A stretch of 15,018 bases of DNA from an uncultured Eubacteriales bacterium (GTDB lineage: Bacteria > Bacillota > Clostridia > Oscillospirales > Oscillospiraceae): positions 1 to 15,018 of the forward strand of contig URLO01000051.1 in the NCBI GenBank assembly GCA_900548625.1, given 5' to 3'. A program made the position numbers and the translations under genes. Positions 1-9,261 of the stretch are shown one piece after another. The notes beneath the pieces were generated by a model, which saw only the letters and a list, made by a program, of their open reading frames with translations, had not been told where the DNA came from and did no database searches. The first letter of the stretch is position 1. Each line of letters opens with the position of its first letter.

Positions 1-25
1 ATGCGCGCAGCCGGGTGCAGCCTTT

Positions 26-109
26 TCAAACGCGAACCCAGCTCCGCGGTTCGCGTTTGAGAGCTTGTCAAAAAGACCTTTTTGACAAGCTCCGAACCCA
101 TCGGGTTCG
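26..109. repeat. Three-part palindromic repeat module, copy 1
   Basis: Three hairpins abut with no spacer. The left one (26-60) has a perfect 13-bp stem (26-38 with 48-60) and a 9-nt loop. The middle one (61-92) has a perfect 15-bp stem (61-75 with 78-92) and a 2-nt loop; it starts with GAGC and ends with GACAAGCTC. The right one (93-109) has a 7-bp stem and an ATC loop. The same layout recurs at 6873-6970 with different stem sequences. No open reading frame here resembles a protein. It is likely a non-coding intergenic repeat element; a role in ending an upstream transcript is possible but cannot be judged because the upstream gene lies outside the window. Confidence 0.75.
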
Positions 110-116
110 ACCACAA

Positions 117-187
117 GCATTTGAAGCGCGCGAGCGCTGCGGCTGCATTTGCAGCCGCAGTTTTGACGTGCGCGTCAAAACAAATGC
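117..187. repeat. Multi-branched (cloverleaf-like) palindromic element
   Basis: An outer 7-bp stem (117-123 GCATTTG with 181-187 CAAATGC) encloses three successive hairpins: 126-137 (GCGC, loop GCGA, GCGC), 137/138-160 (a 9-10-bp stem, loop ATTT) and 161-180 (an 8-bp stem, loop TGCG). The pairings are all Watson-Crick. Because the stems are symmetric, either strand could fold. No known RNA family is recognised, and it lacks tRNA features such as the T-loop sequence and CCA. It may be part of the same intergenic repeat region as 26-109. Confidence 0.55.
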
Positions 188-195
188 GCCGTGGC

Positions 196-221
196 ACGCC
201 GCCGGCCTTGCCGGGCGGTGT
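196..221. repeat. GC-rich hairpin just upstream of the hutD promoter
   Basis: An 11-bp stem with one bulged G (about 215) and one G-U pair closes on a CTT loop at 207-209. It sits directly against the -35 box at 222. It could act as a weak terminator insulating hutD from upstream transcription, but the following T-run is short, so this is only a suggestion. Confidence 0.4.
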
Positions 222-250
222 TTGAAAATCGAATGCCGATGCGCTATAAT
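222..250 (+). promoter_or_regulatory. Sigma-A promoter of hutD
   Basis: TTGAAA (222-227), a 17-base spacer and a consensus TATAAT (245-250) are well placed for a start near 257, about 77 bases before the hutD ATG. Seen directly in the sequence; promoter activity is inferred. It gives hutD its own transcript, separate from the hutU operon. Confidence 0.75.
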
Positions 251-272
251 GCTATAAAAATGTCTGCTCGAC

Positions 273-289
273 AAACCGCAAGGCGGTTT
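273..289 (+). other. Small hairpin in the hutD leader
   Basis: AAACCGC (273-279) pairs with GCGGTTT (283-289) around an AAG loop, inside the predicted 5' leader of hutD. It is too short and has no T-run to be a convincing terminator. It might stabilise the leader or be a regulator site. Nothing else is recognised between the promoter and the ribosome site at 321-327. Confidence 0.35.
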
Positions 290-333
290 ATTCTCGCGGC
301 AGAGGCCGCACGGATGGCAGAGGGAGGAACGAT

Positions 334-921
334 ATGCAGATACAGCTCATCACAAAAGAACAGATGGCAACGACGACATGGAGCGGTGGAACGACGACGC
401 AGTTTGCAATCCATCCCGCGCAGTGCGCGTATGCGAGCCGGGATTTCCTGTGGCGCGTCAGCTCTGCAACGGTGGATCTGGCGGAGTCCGATTTTACGAT
501 GCTTCCGGCGTATAACCGCCTGATCACAACGCTTCAGGGCGAGATCCGCCTGCGGCACGAGGCGGAAGACCCGATCACGCTCGCGCCGTATGCTGTCCAT
601 GCCTTTGACGGTGCGGTCCATACCCATTCGTGGGGCACCTGCCGCGACTTCAACCTCATGCTGCGGAAAGGGCAGTGCCGCGGGCAAATGGAGGCCGTGC
701 GGCTGGAGGCTGGCGAGGACGCCCGGTATCCGGCGGCAGAGGACTGCACGCTGCTGTTTTACCCGGACGAGGGCGCGGTGCGCATTCCGGACGGCGCAGA
801 AGCCGAAACGCTCTCTGCCGGACAGTGCGTGCTGGCGCAGCTCCGCGCCGGAGAGACGCTCCGCGTTCATGCGCTGCATCCGGTGCGGGGCATCGTGTGC
901 AGAATGATCTGTGCAGAATGA
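334..921 (+). CDS. hutD: HutD/Ves family protein
   Basis: A 195-residue protein of the HutD/Ves family, small bicupin-fold proteins often found with histidine-use genes. In Pseudomonas HutD is thought to limit hut expression by handling a pathway intermediate; no catalytic activity is firmly established. Family blocks are visible: TTTWSGGTTTQF near residues 13-24, FLWRVSSATV near 38-47 and the LPAYNRLITTLQGEIRL block near 57-73. Length fits the family. The start at 334 follows the ribosome site AGGGAGG (321-327). It lies alone on its transcript, facing the lysR gene, with a hairpin terminator after the stop. The hut neighbourhood supports the name. No signal peptide or membrane segment is visible, so it is probably cytosolic. 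Confidence 0.88.
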   Translation: MQIQLITKEQMATTTWSGGTTTQFAIHPAQCAYASRDFLWRVSSATVDLAESDFTMLPAYNRLITTLQGEIRLRHEAEDPITLAPYAVHAFDGAVHTHSWGTCRDFNLMLRKGQCRGQMEAVRLEAGEDARYPAAEDCTLLFYPDEGAVRIPDGAEAETLSAGQCVLAQLRAGETLRVHALHPVRGIVCRMICAE

Positions 922-932
922 CAAACGCACAA

Positions 933-966
933 GGGCGTTCCGGCAAATCTGCCGGAGCGCCGTTTT
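933..966 (+). terminator. Rho-independent terminator after hutD (shared with lysR end)
   Basis: A 12-bp stem (934-945 with 950-961, one G-U pair) and a 4-nt AATC loop are followed by GTTTT. It starts 12 bases after the hutD stop. On the other strand the hairpin begins just beyond the lysR stop codon (965-967), so it may serve both convergent genes, though the minus-strand T-run is poor. Confidence 0.75.
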
Positions 967-1852
967 ACTGTTTTCGGAGCGGCATCTGAACAAAACGATC
1001 GACGCAGCCGATGCAGCAGCCGTCGCTGTTCCATGTCAAAACGGTATACGAGCGTTCGGAAAGGCCCTGCACGGGCTTGGAGTAGATCTCGCTGTTGCGG
1101 TTGGAGTGGACGATCGAGCTTGGCAGAAAGCCCGCGCCAAAGCCGTTCTGGATCATCTGCATGATCATTGGCGTGTCATAGCAGTGGCAGACGACCTTGG
1201 GCGCGACGCCGCGGCGGGCGCACTCGCGGAGCAAATGCTCGTCATAGCGCCACAGATCGTCGCTCCGCAGCATACAGAGCGGAAGCTCGTGCAGGCGTTC
1301 GATCGGGACGGCCGGCAGCTCCGGCGCGGGATCGGTCTGCGCGGTCATGACCAGTTCCAGCCGGTCCTCCTCTAAAATGCGCTCGGAGGCGCTGGCCGGT
1401 TCTCTTGCGCTGCCGCGCAGGAACAGCGCGTGCAGCGAGCCGCGGTTCAGCCCCTCCATCAGCTCCTGCGGCGTGCCGAGGCGGATACGCAGCTCGACCT
1501 GCGGATATTGGCGGTGATACCGGCGGATGTAGTCCATCGCGCAGGTCACGGTGGAGTAGAGCATCCCGATCTTCAGAACACCGGACTCGCCGGAGCCGAG
1601 ATTGCGCATGCTGTCGGCGAGCTGGCGCATACGCTCGAGCAGCTGGCGGCTCTGCGTGTAGAGCTGCTGCCCGGCCTCGGTGATCACGACGCCCTTGTTT
1701 TTCCGCACGAACAGCTTCACTTGCAGCTCGTCCTCCAGAAGCGTGAGCTGGCGCGAAATGGGCGGCTGCGCGATGTGCAGCTTCCGCGCGGCGGCGGAGA
1801 CGGAGCCCTCCTCCGCGACGGCGCAGAAGTATTCCAGCTGGTGGATCGTCAT
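965..1852 (-). CDS. LysR-family transcriptional regulator (likely hut regulator)
   Basis: A 295-residue LysR-type regulator of normal length. The N-terminal winged helix-turn-helix is clear (residues about 1-60): MTIHQLEYFCAVAEEGSVS, then AARKLHIAQPPISRQLTLLE. A typical periplasmic-binding-like effector domain follows (about 90-290). The start at 1852 has a GGAGG site just upstream. The gene is divergent from hutU, and the gap contains a LysR-style dyad, so it probably controls the hut operon and its own gene. The effector is unknown; urocanate or another pathway intermediate would be expected. This is a different arrangement from the GntR-type HutC of proteobacteria and the RNA-binding HutP of Bacillus. 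Assignment as regulator of hut is inferred from position and operator layout. Confidence 0.9.
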   Translation of the reverse strand: MTIHQLEYFCAVAEEGSVSAAARKLHIAQPPISRQLTLLEDELQVKLFVRKNKGVVITEAGQQLYTQSRQLLERMRQLADSMRNLGSGESGVLKIGMLYSTVTCAMDYIRRYHRQYPQVELRIRLGTPQELMEGLNRGSLHALFLRGSAREPASASERILEEDRLELVMTAQTDPAPELPAVPIERLHELPLCMLRSDDLWRYDEHLLRECARRGVAPKVVCHCYDTPMIMQMIQNGFGAGFLPSSIVHSNRNSEIYSKPVQGLSERSYTVLTWNSDGCCIGCVDRFVQMPLRKQ

Positions 1853-1867
1853 AGAAAGCCCTCCTGC

Positions 1868-1912
1868 ATTTGCATATACCTATAAAGTATTGCAAATATA
1901 GTGATTAAGTAT
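1868..1912. promoter_or_regulatory. LysR-type operator pair upstream of hutU
   Basis: The sequence ATAC-N7-GTAT lies at 1876-1890, the classic LysR-family T-N11-A dyad. It is flanked by ATTTGCA (1868-1874) and TGCAAAT (1891-1897), which extend the symmetry to about 30 bp with a one-base offset. A second, looser copy, ATAG-N7-GTAT, lies at 1898-1912, 22 bp further on. Relative to the predicted hutU start (about 1948) the centres fall near -65 and -43, the usual recognition and activation site positions for this regulator family. Confidence 0.7.
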
Positions 1913-1941
1913 TTTTCATTATATCAAAACGGGTCTATAAT
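1913..1941 (+). promoter_or_regulatory. Promoter of the hutU operon
   Basis: A perfect TATAAT (1936-1941) is preceded by a weak TTTTCA (1913-1918) with a 17-base spacer. A strong -10 with a poor -35 fits a promoter needing an activator. The predicted start is near 1948, giving a leader of about 43 bases before the hutU ATG. Confidence 0.65.
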
Positions 1942-1945
1942 GCAA
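1918..1945 (-). promoter_or_regulatory. Promoter of the lysR gene, overlapping the hutU promoter
   Basis: On the minus strand, TTGCAT (1945-1940), a 16-base spacer and TATAAT (1923-1918) are seen, with a TG one base before the -10 (extended -10). It lies across the hutU promoter on the opposite strand, so the two cannot be occupied together. The LysR dyad then lies downstream of the lysR start, which would suit autorepression. Confidence 0.55.
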
Positions 1946-1990
1946 GTACAGGGAAGTAAAAAACCCGCACAGGAATTGAAAGGAGCAGGG

Positions 1991-4009
<2,019 letters not shown>

Positions 4010-4042
4010 ACCGCACGCCCACTGCCGGAAAAGGAGAAAATA

Positions 4043-5272
4043 ATGGAGAAAATGCTGATTTTCAACATCGGTCTTCTGGCAACGCCGCACGGAAGCACGG
4101 CACGCCGCGGCAAGGAGCAGGGGCAGATCGAGCTGACGCGCGATGCGTGGGTGCTGATCGAGGACGGAAAGATCGCCGCGACCGGCGCGGGCAGTGCGCC
4201 GTGCGTTCCGGATGCGGAGCGGGTCGATGCGAAGCAGTGCCTCGTCACGCCGGGACTGGTCGATGCGCATACGCACCTGATCTTTGGCGGCTGGCGGCAA
4301 AATGAGCTCGGTCTGAAGCTGCACGGCGCGGGCTATCTCGACATTCTGGCTGCCGGCGGCGGCATCCTCTCGACGATGCGCGCCACGCGCACCGCGACGG
4401 AGGAAGCGCTTTTTGAGAAGGCAAGCGCGGCGCTTGACGAGATGCTGCATTTTGGCACAACGACGGTCGAGGCCAAGAGCGGCTACGGCCTGAACGTAGA
4501 GGACGAGCTCAAGTGCCTGCGCGTCATCCAAAAGCTCGACGAGACGCACGTCATGGACGTCGTTCCGACGTTCATGGGCGCGCACGCCGTCCCGCCGGAA
4601 TTCCAGAATGACCGTCAGGGCTATATCGACCTGATCTGCCGGGAGATGCTCCCGGCGGTCAAGGCGCAGGGCATCGCGGAATTCTGCGACGTGTTCTGCG
4701 AGCAGGGCGTCTTTTCGGCGGAGGAATCGGCGCAGATCCTCGAGGCGGGCAGCCGCCTCGGCCTGCGGGCGAAGGTACACGCCGACGAGATCGTTCCGAT
4801 CGGCGGAAGCCAGCTCGCGGGCAGCATCGGCGCGATCTCGGCGGAGCACCTGATCGTCTGCCCCGAGGAGGGCATCCGCGCCATGGCACAGGGCGGCACA
4901 GTCGCCTGCTGCCTGCCCGCGACGAGCTTCTACCTCGGCTCGACCTTCGCGCCCGCGCGGGCGATGGTGGAGGCGGGCGTTCCCGTGGCGATGGCGACGG
5001 ACTTCAACCCCGGCTCCTGCCCGAGCCTCAACATGCAGTTCGTCATCAACCTTGGCTGTCTGCGCTATAAGCTGACGCCGGAGGAGGTTCTGACTGCCGT
5101 GACGCTCAACGGCGCGGCGGCGATCGGCCGCGCGGAGCGGGTCGGCAGCGTCGAGCCGGGCAAGCAGGCCGATCTTGTGATCTGGGATGCGCCGGATCTC
5201 GACTACATCTGTTATCGTATGGGCAGTGATCTGGCACGCACGGTCATCAAGTGCGGCAGGATCGTATCGTAA
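4043..5272 (+). CDS. hutI: Imidazolonepropionase
   Basis: Hydrolyses 4-imidazolone-5-propionate to N-formimino-L-glutamate, the step after HutU. It is a 409-residue member of the amidohydrolase superfamily, normal length for HutI. The metal-binding HxH is in PGLVDAHTHLIFGG (H76, H78). Further signatures are KSGYGL, KVHADEI (near 244) and the metal-ligand aspartate in ATDFNPGSCPS (D320). The C-terminal GKQADLVIWD block typical of the beta-sandwich domain is present. It starts 33 bases after the hutU stop with an AAGGAGA site, so it is co-transcribed. No defects seen. Confidence 0.96.
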   Translation: MEKMLIFNIGLLATPHGSTARRGKEQGQIELTRDAWVLIEDGKIAATGAGSAPCVPDAERVDAKQCLVTPGLVDAHTHLIFGGWRQNELGLKLHGAGYLDILAAGGGILSTMRATRTATEEALFEKASAALDEMLHFGTTTVEAKSGYGLNVEDELKCLRVIQKLDETHVMDVVPTFMGAHAVPPEFQNDRQGYIDLICREMLPAVKAQGIAEFCDVFCEQGVFSAEESAQILEAGSRLGLRAKVHADEIVPIGGSQLAGSIGAISAEHLIVCPEEGIRAMAQGGTVACCLPATSFYLGSTFAPARAMVEAGVPVAMATDFNPGSCPSLNMQFVINLGCLRYKLTPEEVLTAVTLNGAAAIGRAERVGSVEPGKQADLVIWDAPDLDYICYRMGSDLARTVIKCGRIVS

Positions 5273-5299
5273 AAAACAAAAAATATTGGAGGAACCGCA

Positions 5300-6211
5300 A
5301 TGGCAAAGCTTGTAGAATGCGTACCGAATTTCAGCGTCAGCAAGGAAAAAGATGAAAAGGTCTTTCAGGGACTGGTCGATGTCGCGAACAGCATTCCCGG
5401 CTGCTTCGTATTTGACATCCAGTCAGACGGCAACCACAACCGCTGCGTGTTCACGCTGCTGGGAAGCCCGGAGGCCATGGCAGAGGCGGCGTTCCGCCTG
5501 ACCAAGCAGGCAACGGAAACCATCGACATGACCAAGCACGTCGGCCAGCATCCGCGCATGGGTGCAACAGACGTCATCCCGTTCATCCCGACCATGGACA
5601 CCACGGTCGAGGAGTGCGTGGAGCTTTCAAAGCAGGTCGCAAAGCGCCTGTGGGACGAGCTGGGTCTGCCTTCGTTCCTGTATGAGGATTCCGCGACCCG
5701 TCCGGAGCGCCGCAATCTCGCGACCTGCCGCAAGGGTCAGTTTGAGGGCATGGCGGAAAAGCTGCTCGAGCCGGACTGGGCGCCGGACTTCGGTGAGCGC
5801 AAGATCCATCCGACGGCCGGCATCGTCGCCATCGGCGCGAGAATGCCGCTGATCGCGTACAACATCAACCTCGACACCTCCGATCTCGAGGTTGCGAAGA
5901 AGATCGCCAAGGCCATCCGCGCCAAGGACGGCGGCTTTGCCTGCTGCAAGGCCATCGGCGTCATGCTGGAGGGCAGAAACATCGCGCAGGTCTCGATGAA
6001 CCTGACGAACTTTGAGAGAACGCCGATCTACTATGCCTTTGAGATGACGCGCCAGCTCGCAGACCGCTACGGCGCACGCATCATCGGCTCGGAGATCGTC
6101 GGCCTGACGCCGGCGAAGGCCGTTCTGGACTGTGCGGAGTTCTATCTGAAGCTCGAAAACTACGATTGCCGCAAGCAGGTCATGGAATACCACCTGATCG
6201 GCATGGAATAA
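5300..6211 (+). CDS. ftcD: Glutamate formimidoyltransferase
   Basis: Moves the formimino group from N-formimino-L-glutamate to tetrahydrofolate, giving glutamate and 5-formimino-tetrahydrofolate. The 303-residue protein matches the transferase half of the mammalian bifunctional FTCD. It opens with the family block LVECVPNFSVS (4-14), followed by NHNRCVFTLLG (45-55) and HPRMGATDVIPFIP (84-97), which holds the histidine believed to be catalytic in the family, and KIHPTAGIVAIGAR further on. The cyclodeaminase half is a separate downstream gene, as usual in bacteria. It starts 27 bases after hutI with a GGAGG site and sits in the same operon. Confidence 0.95.
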   Translation: MAKLVECVPNFSVSKEKDEKVFQGLVDVANSIPGCFVFDIQSDGNHNRCVFTLLGSPEAMAEAAFRLTKQATETIDMTKHVGQHPRMGATDVIPFIPTMDTTVEECVELSKQVAKRLWDELGLPSFLYEDSATRPERRNLATCRKGQFEGMAEKLLEPDWAPDFGERKIHPTAGIVAIGARMPLIAYNINLDTSDLEVAKKIAKAIRAKDGGFACCKAIGVMLEGRNIAQVSMNLTNFERTPIYYAFEMTRQLADRYGARIIGSEIVGLTPAKAVLDCAEFYLKLENYDCRKQVMEYHLIGME

Positions 6212-6223
6212 GCGGAGGTTCCT

Positions 6224-6859
6224 ATGAAATTAGCAGATATGACTGTGACCGGCTTTGCAGCCGAGGTCGCTTCCAATTCTCCGGCACCCGGCGGCGGCAG
6301 CGTTTCGGCGCTGGCGGGCGCCATCGGCGCGGCGCTGACGGCAATGGTCAGCGGCCTGACCGTCGGCCGCAAAAAGTATGCCGATGTGCAGGAGCTTGTG
6401 ACGGCGGCGCAGGCGCAGGGCGACGCCCTCCGCGCGCGCTTCCTGGACGTGATGGACCGTGATACGGAAGCATTTTTGGTCGTCAGCGCGGCATATGCCA
6501 TGCCGAAGCAGACGGACGAGGAAAAGGCCGCACGCAGCGCGGCCATTCAGGAGGGCCTCAAGGGCTGCACAAAGACGCCGTTTGAGATGATGCAGCTTTG
6601 CGCCGAAGCGCTGGAGCTGCTCTCCAGCCTGGTCGGAAAGACGAACGTCACCGCGGCGAGCGATTTCGGCGTGGCGGCGCTGAGCCTGAAAACGGCGATG
6701 CAGGGCGCATGGCTCAACGTCCTGATCAACATCGGCTCCATCAGCGACGAGGCCTTTGCGGCGCAGTACAAGCAGGAGGGCGAGGCCATGCTGGCAAAGT
6801 ATCTGCCGGCTGCCGACCGCTGCTTCGAGGCCATGTACGCGCTGTGCGCGAACGGCTGA
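6224..6859 (+). CDS. fchA: Formimidoyltetrahydrofolate cyclodeaminase
   Basis: Converts 5-formimino-tetrahydrofolate to 5,10-methenyl-tetrahydrofolate with release of ammonia, so histidine carbon enters the one-carbon pool. The 211-residue, mainly helical protein has the family N-terminus NSPAPGGGSVSALAGAIGAA (18-37), RKKYAD, and the ASDFGVAAL segment. It starts 12 bases after the ftcD stop with a GGAGG site, and is the last gene of the operon. Many hut operons of this kind continue into hutH; here a palindromic repeat and terminator follow and the next gene is on the other strand. No sign of truncation. Confidence 0.94.
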   Translation: MKLADMTVTGFAAEVASNSPAPGGGSVSALAGAIGAALTAMVSGLTVGRKKYADVQELVTAAQAQGDALRARFLDVMDRDTEAFLVVSAAYAMPKQTDEEKAARSAAIQEGLKGCTKTPFEMMQLCAEALELLSSLVGKTNVTAASDFGVAALSLKTAMQGAWLNVLINIGSISDEAFAAQYKQEGEAMLAKYLPAADRCFEAMYALCANG

Positions 6860-6872
6860 TTTCGATGTCAAA

Positions 6873-6970
6873 AGCCGCATACCGTCCCGAGCGGGCGGTA
6901 TGCGGCTGAGCGCATCCAAAGGATTCTTCGACAAGCTCAAAATGCGCCATCCGTCAGGATGGCGCATTTT
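6873..6970. repeat. Three-part palindromic repeat module, copy 2
   Basis: It has the same layout as 26-109. The left hairpin is 35 nt (6873-6907), a 12-bp stem with a CCC/GGG inner pairing. The linker at 6908-6938 begins GAGC, ends GACAAGCTC and contains a small ATCC-AAA-GGAT hairpin. The right hairpin is 6939-6970. Left hairpin length (35 nt) is equal to copy 1, and the middle unit is 31 versus 32 nt, while the stem sequences differ but still pair. This suggests one repeat family with covarying stems. Confidence 0.65.
6939..6970. terminator. Bidirectional rho-independent terminator between fchA and pgi
   Basis: A perfect 14-bp stem (6939-6952 with 6957-6970) and a 4-nt GTCA loop begins with AAAA and ends with TTTT, so it gives a T-run on both strands. 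It lies between convergent fchA and pgi and is also the right arm of the repeat module at 6873-6970. Confidence 0.85.
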
Positions 6971-6983
6971 GTATGCGTTTCGA

Positions 6984-8273
6984 TCAATAACCGGGCTTGC
7001 CCAGCAGATGGAACATGTTCTTCTTGTACGCCTCGACACCGGGCTGGTTGAAGGGGTTGACACCGGACATGTAGCCGGACACGCCGCACGCGAACTCAAA
7101 GAAGTAGATGAGCGCGCCCGCCGCTTCCTCGGTGATCTTCGGCAGACGGAGGATGGTGACCGGAACGCCGCCCTCGACATGCGCCGCGCGGGTGGCCTCC
7201 ATGGCCTTCTCGTTGATATAGCTCATCTCGCGGCCGGCCAGATAGTTCAGGCCGTCCAGATCGGCGGCATCCTCGGGGACCTTGACGCAGGTGCGCGACT
7301 CGTCAAAGGCAACGACGGTCTCCTGAAGCATCCGCAGGCCGTCCTGCATATACTGACCCATCGAGTGCAGGTCAGGCGTCAGATCGACGGACGCCGGGAA
7401 AATGCCGAGCTTGTCCTTGCCCTCGGACTCGCCGTAGAGCTGCTTCCACCACTCCGCCATGAAGCGGAACGACGGCTCATAGGCGGCGAGGATCTCAATG
7501 TGCATACCGGTCTTGTAGAGATACTGACGCTGCATGGCATACTGCGCCGCCGCGCTCTCAACGCCCTCTTTCAGAAGCGTCTCGCGCTCGTCCGCCGCAC
7601 CCTGCATCAGCTTTTCGATGTCCACACCGCAGCAGGCGATGGGCAGCAGGCCGACTGCCGTCAGCACGCTGTAGCGTCCGCCGACGTTGTCAGGCACGAC
7701 GAAGGTCTCATAGCCCTCCTGCGTGGCGAGCGTCTTGAGCGCGCCGCGCGCCTTGTCGGTCGTGGCGAAGATGCGCTCACGCGCGCCTTCCTTGCCGTAC
7801 TTCTTTTCGAGCATTTCCTTGAAAATACGGAATGCGATGGCAGGCTCGGTGGTCGTGCCGGACTTCGAGATGACGTTCACCGAGAAATCGCGCTCGCCGA
7901 TCATGGCGATCACGTCGGTCAGCGCGTCGGACGAAATGCCGTTGCCGACGAAGTAGATGTCGGGCGTGTCCTTGGCCAGCGCGTTGTAGTTCGGGCTCTT
8001 GAGAAGCTCGATCACGGCGCGTGCGCCGAGATAGGAGCCGCCAATGCCGATCACCACCAGCGCCTTGGAGCTGGACTGGATCTTCTTCGCAGCCTGCTGG
8101 ATGCGTGCGAACTCCGCCTTGTCATAGTTGACGGGGAGGTCGACCCAGCCGATAAAATCATTGCCTGCGCCGGTGCCGCTGCACAGCGTGTCGATGGCCA
8201 TTTTGCAGGCCGCCTTGTCCAGCGTATGCGGCTGGACGAATGTTTCCGTTCCGGAACGATCGATTCTTACCAT
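6984..8273 (-). CDS. pgi: Glucose-6-phosphate isomerase
   Basis: Interconverts glucose-6-phosphate and fructose-6-phosphate in glycolysis and gluconeogenesis. The 429-residue protein is the short form common in Firmicutes. Two sugar-isomerase domains are visible: IGIGGSYLGAR (75-85) and the phosphate-binding SKSGTTTEPAIAFR (136-149). The reading frame is open much further upstream (to 8549), but that part overlaps the glucokinase gene and has no Pgi likeness. The ATG at 8273 precedes the recognisable sequence MVRIDRSGTE and follows AGGAGG (8286-8291), although the 12-base spacing is long. It lies 34 bases after the glucokinase gene, so the two are probably co-transcribed. Confidence 0.95.
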   Translation of the reverse strand: MVRIDRSGTETFVQPHTLDKAACKMAIDTLCSGTGAGNDFIGWVDLPVNYDKAEFARIQQAAKKIQSSSKALVVIGIGGSYLGARAVIELLKSPNYNALAKDTPDIYFVGNGISSDALTDVIAMIGERDFSVNVISKSGTTTEPAIAFRIFKEMLEKKYGKEGARERIFATTDKARGALKTLATQEGYETFVVPDNVGGRYSVLTAVGLLPIACCGVDIEKLMQGAADERETLLKEGVESAAAQYAMQRQYLYKTGMHIEILAAYEPSFRFMAEWWKQLYGESEGKDKLGIFPASVDLTPDLHSMGQYMQDGLRMLQETVVAFDESRTCVKVPEDAADLDGLNYLAGREMSYINEKAMEATRAAHVEGGVPVTILRLPKITEEAAGALIYFFEFACGVSGYMSGVNPFNQPGVEAYKKNMFHLLGKPGY

Positions 8274-8307
8274 AATATGATGATTCCTCCTGTGGAATGA
8301 TAGACAC

Positions 8308-9261
8308 TTATCGAAGCTCGGTGTCCCTGCGAAGCATGGCCGCGCCGATGATGCCGGCATCGTTGCCCATGACGGCCGGGACGACCGCGCCGTGAGACTT
8401 GTAGAAGCATTTTTCGGTGATCCTCTCACGCAGCGGCGCAAACAGGAACTCGCCCGCACCGCAAAGACCGCCGCCGATGGCGATGACCTCGGGGTCGAGG
8501 ATGTTGAAGAACGATGCGCAGGCAGAGCTGAGGTGGCCGATGTATTCATCGAACACGCGCTTTGCGGTCACATCGCCGGCCTTGGCGCAGTCCACGACCA
8601 TTTTCGCATCGATCAGCGCCGCGTTGCCGCCGGAGCGCTCGGAAAGCAGCCCGCGCGGGTCGCGCTGCATCGCGCGCGCACCCTCCCGTGCCAGCGCCGA
8701 GGCCGCGCAGTACGCCTCCATGCAGCCGTTGTTGCCGCAGGTGCAGTGCTCGCCGCCGTCAACCAGATAGGCATGGCCGAGCTCCGTGCCCTGGTTCATG
8801 CCGCCGTTGAACATCTTGCCGTTCAGGATGATGCCGCCGCCGAGGCCGGTGCCGAGCGTCAGCAGGACTGCCGTCCTGCATCCGACGAACGCGCCCTTGT
8901 AAAGCTCTGCCAGCGCCGCGCCGTTGGCGTCGTTTGCCATAAAGACCGGCGTGTTCGGGAAATGCGCCGCGATCAGCTTCTTGAACGGCACGTCGTGGAA
9001 GCCGAGGTTGTAGGCGTTGATGACGACCTCGCCCGTGGGGTCGATGCTGCCGGGGATGACGACGCCGATGCTCTGAAGCTGCGCCTCTGTGATGCCTGCC
9101 GCGGAAAGAACGCCGCGCACCGCCTCTGCCAGCCGGTCGGCCACGGTCTGCGCGCCCTCATGCGGGAAGGGGATGGAGGCCTGCTCAAGGATCTCCAACG
9201 AATCGTCCACAAGGCCGATCTTGATATTCGTTCCGCCGATGTCTACGCCGATTTGATACAT
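8308..9261 (-). CDS. ROK-family glucokinase
   Basis: A 317-residue ROK-family sugar kinase, most likely glucokinase, phosphorylating glucose with ATP. The phosphate-binding loop DIGGTNIKIG is at 7-16. The catalytic aspartate is D111 in ANDANGAA. The ROK signature runs through LTLGTGLGGGIILNGK (135-150) to the TELGH histidine (H163). Zinc ligands follow in CTCGNNGCME (C173, C175, C180). There is no N-terminal DNA-binding domain, so it is an enzyme rather than a ROK repressor. The ATG at 9261 has an AGGAGA-type site. It overlaps the end of the upstream amidohydrolase gene by 19 bases and is followed by pgi, which fits glucose entry into glycolysis. Exact sugar preference is inferred. Confidence 0.9.
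   Translation of the reverse strand: MYQIGVDIGGTNIKIGLVDDSLEILEQASIPFPHEGAQTVADRLAEAVRGVLSAAGITEAQLQSIGVVIPGSIDPTGEVVINAYNLGFHDVPFKKLIAAHFPNTPVFMANDANGAALAELYKGAFVGCRTAVLLTLGTGLGGGIILNGKMFNGGMNQGTELGHAYLVDGGEHCTCGNNGCMEAYCAASALAREGARAMQRDPRGLLSERSGGNAALIDAKMVVDCAKAGDVTAKRVFDEYIGHLSSACASFFNILDPEVIAIGGGLCGAGEFLFAPLRERITEKCFYKSHGAVVPAVMGNDAGIIGAAMLRRDTELR

Noticed and set aside
117..187. A tRNA gene
   Set aside because: The branched shape is suggestive, but there is no T-loop GTTCGA block in the right place, no anticodon arm of standard size, and the arms are near-perfect palindromes.
26..221. A CRISPR array
   Set aside because: The hairpins differ in sequence and length, with no constant direct repeat separated by regular unique spacers, and no cas genes are near.
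15..257. Small open frames in the first 300 bases
   Set aside because: They run through perfect hairpins, lack ribosome sites, and have no likeness to proteins; the region is better described as structured non-coding DNA.
244..993. A 249-codon open frame on the minus strand covering hutD
   Set aside because: hutD on the other strand has clear family motifs, promoter, ribosome site and terminator; this frame is Arg/Ala-rich with none.
1901..1990. Longer hutU starting from GTG at 1901
   Set aside because: The added 30 residues would be encoded by the promoter and the -10 box, and the family-like sequence begins after the well-placed ribosome site at 1979-1985.
7405..7425. A GAGCTTGTC match inside pgi resembling the repeat module
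   Set aside because: It is explained by coding sequence (Lys-Asp-Lys-Leu region) and has no flanking hairpins.
6756..8300. A 514-codon open frame on the plus strand
   Set aside because: It is antisense to pgi, starts inside fchA and crosses the terminator; its composition is a shadow and it has no family likeness.
8274..8549. N-terminal extension of pgi
   Set aside because: The open frame extends into the glucokinase gene in another frame, and the extension has no Pgi likeness; the ATG at 8273 gives the normal length.
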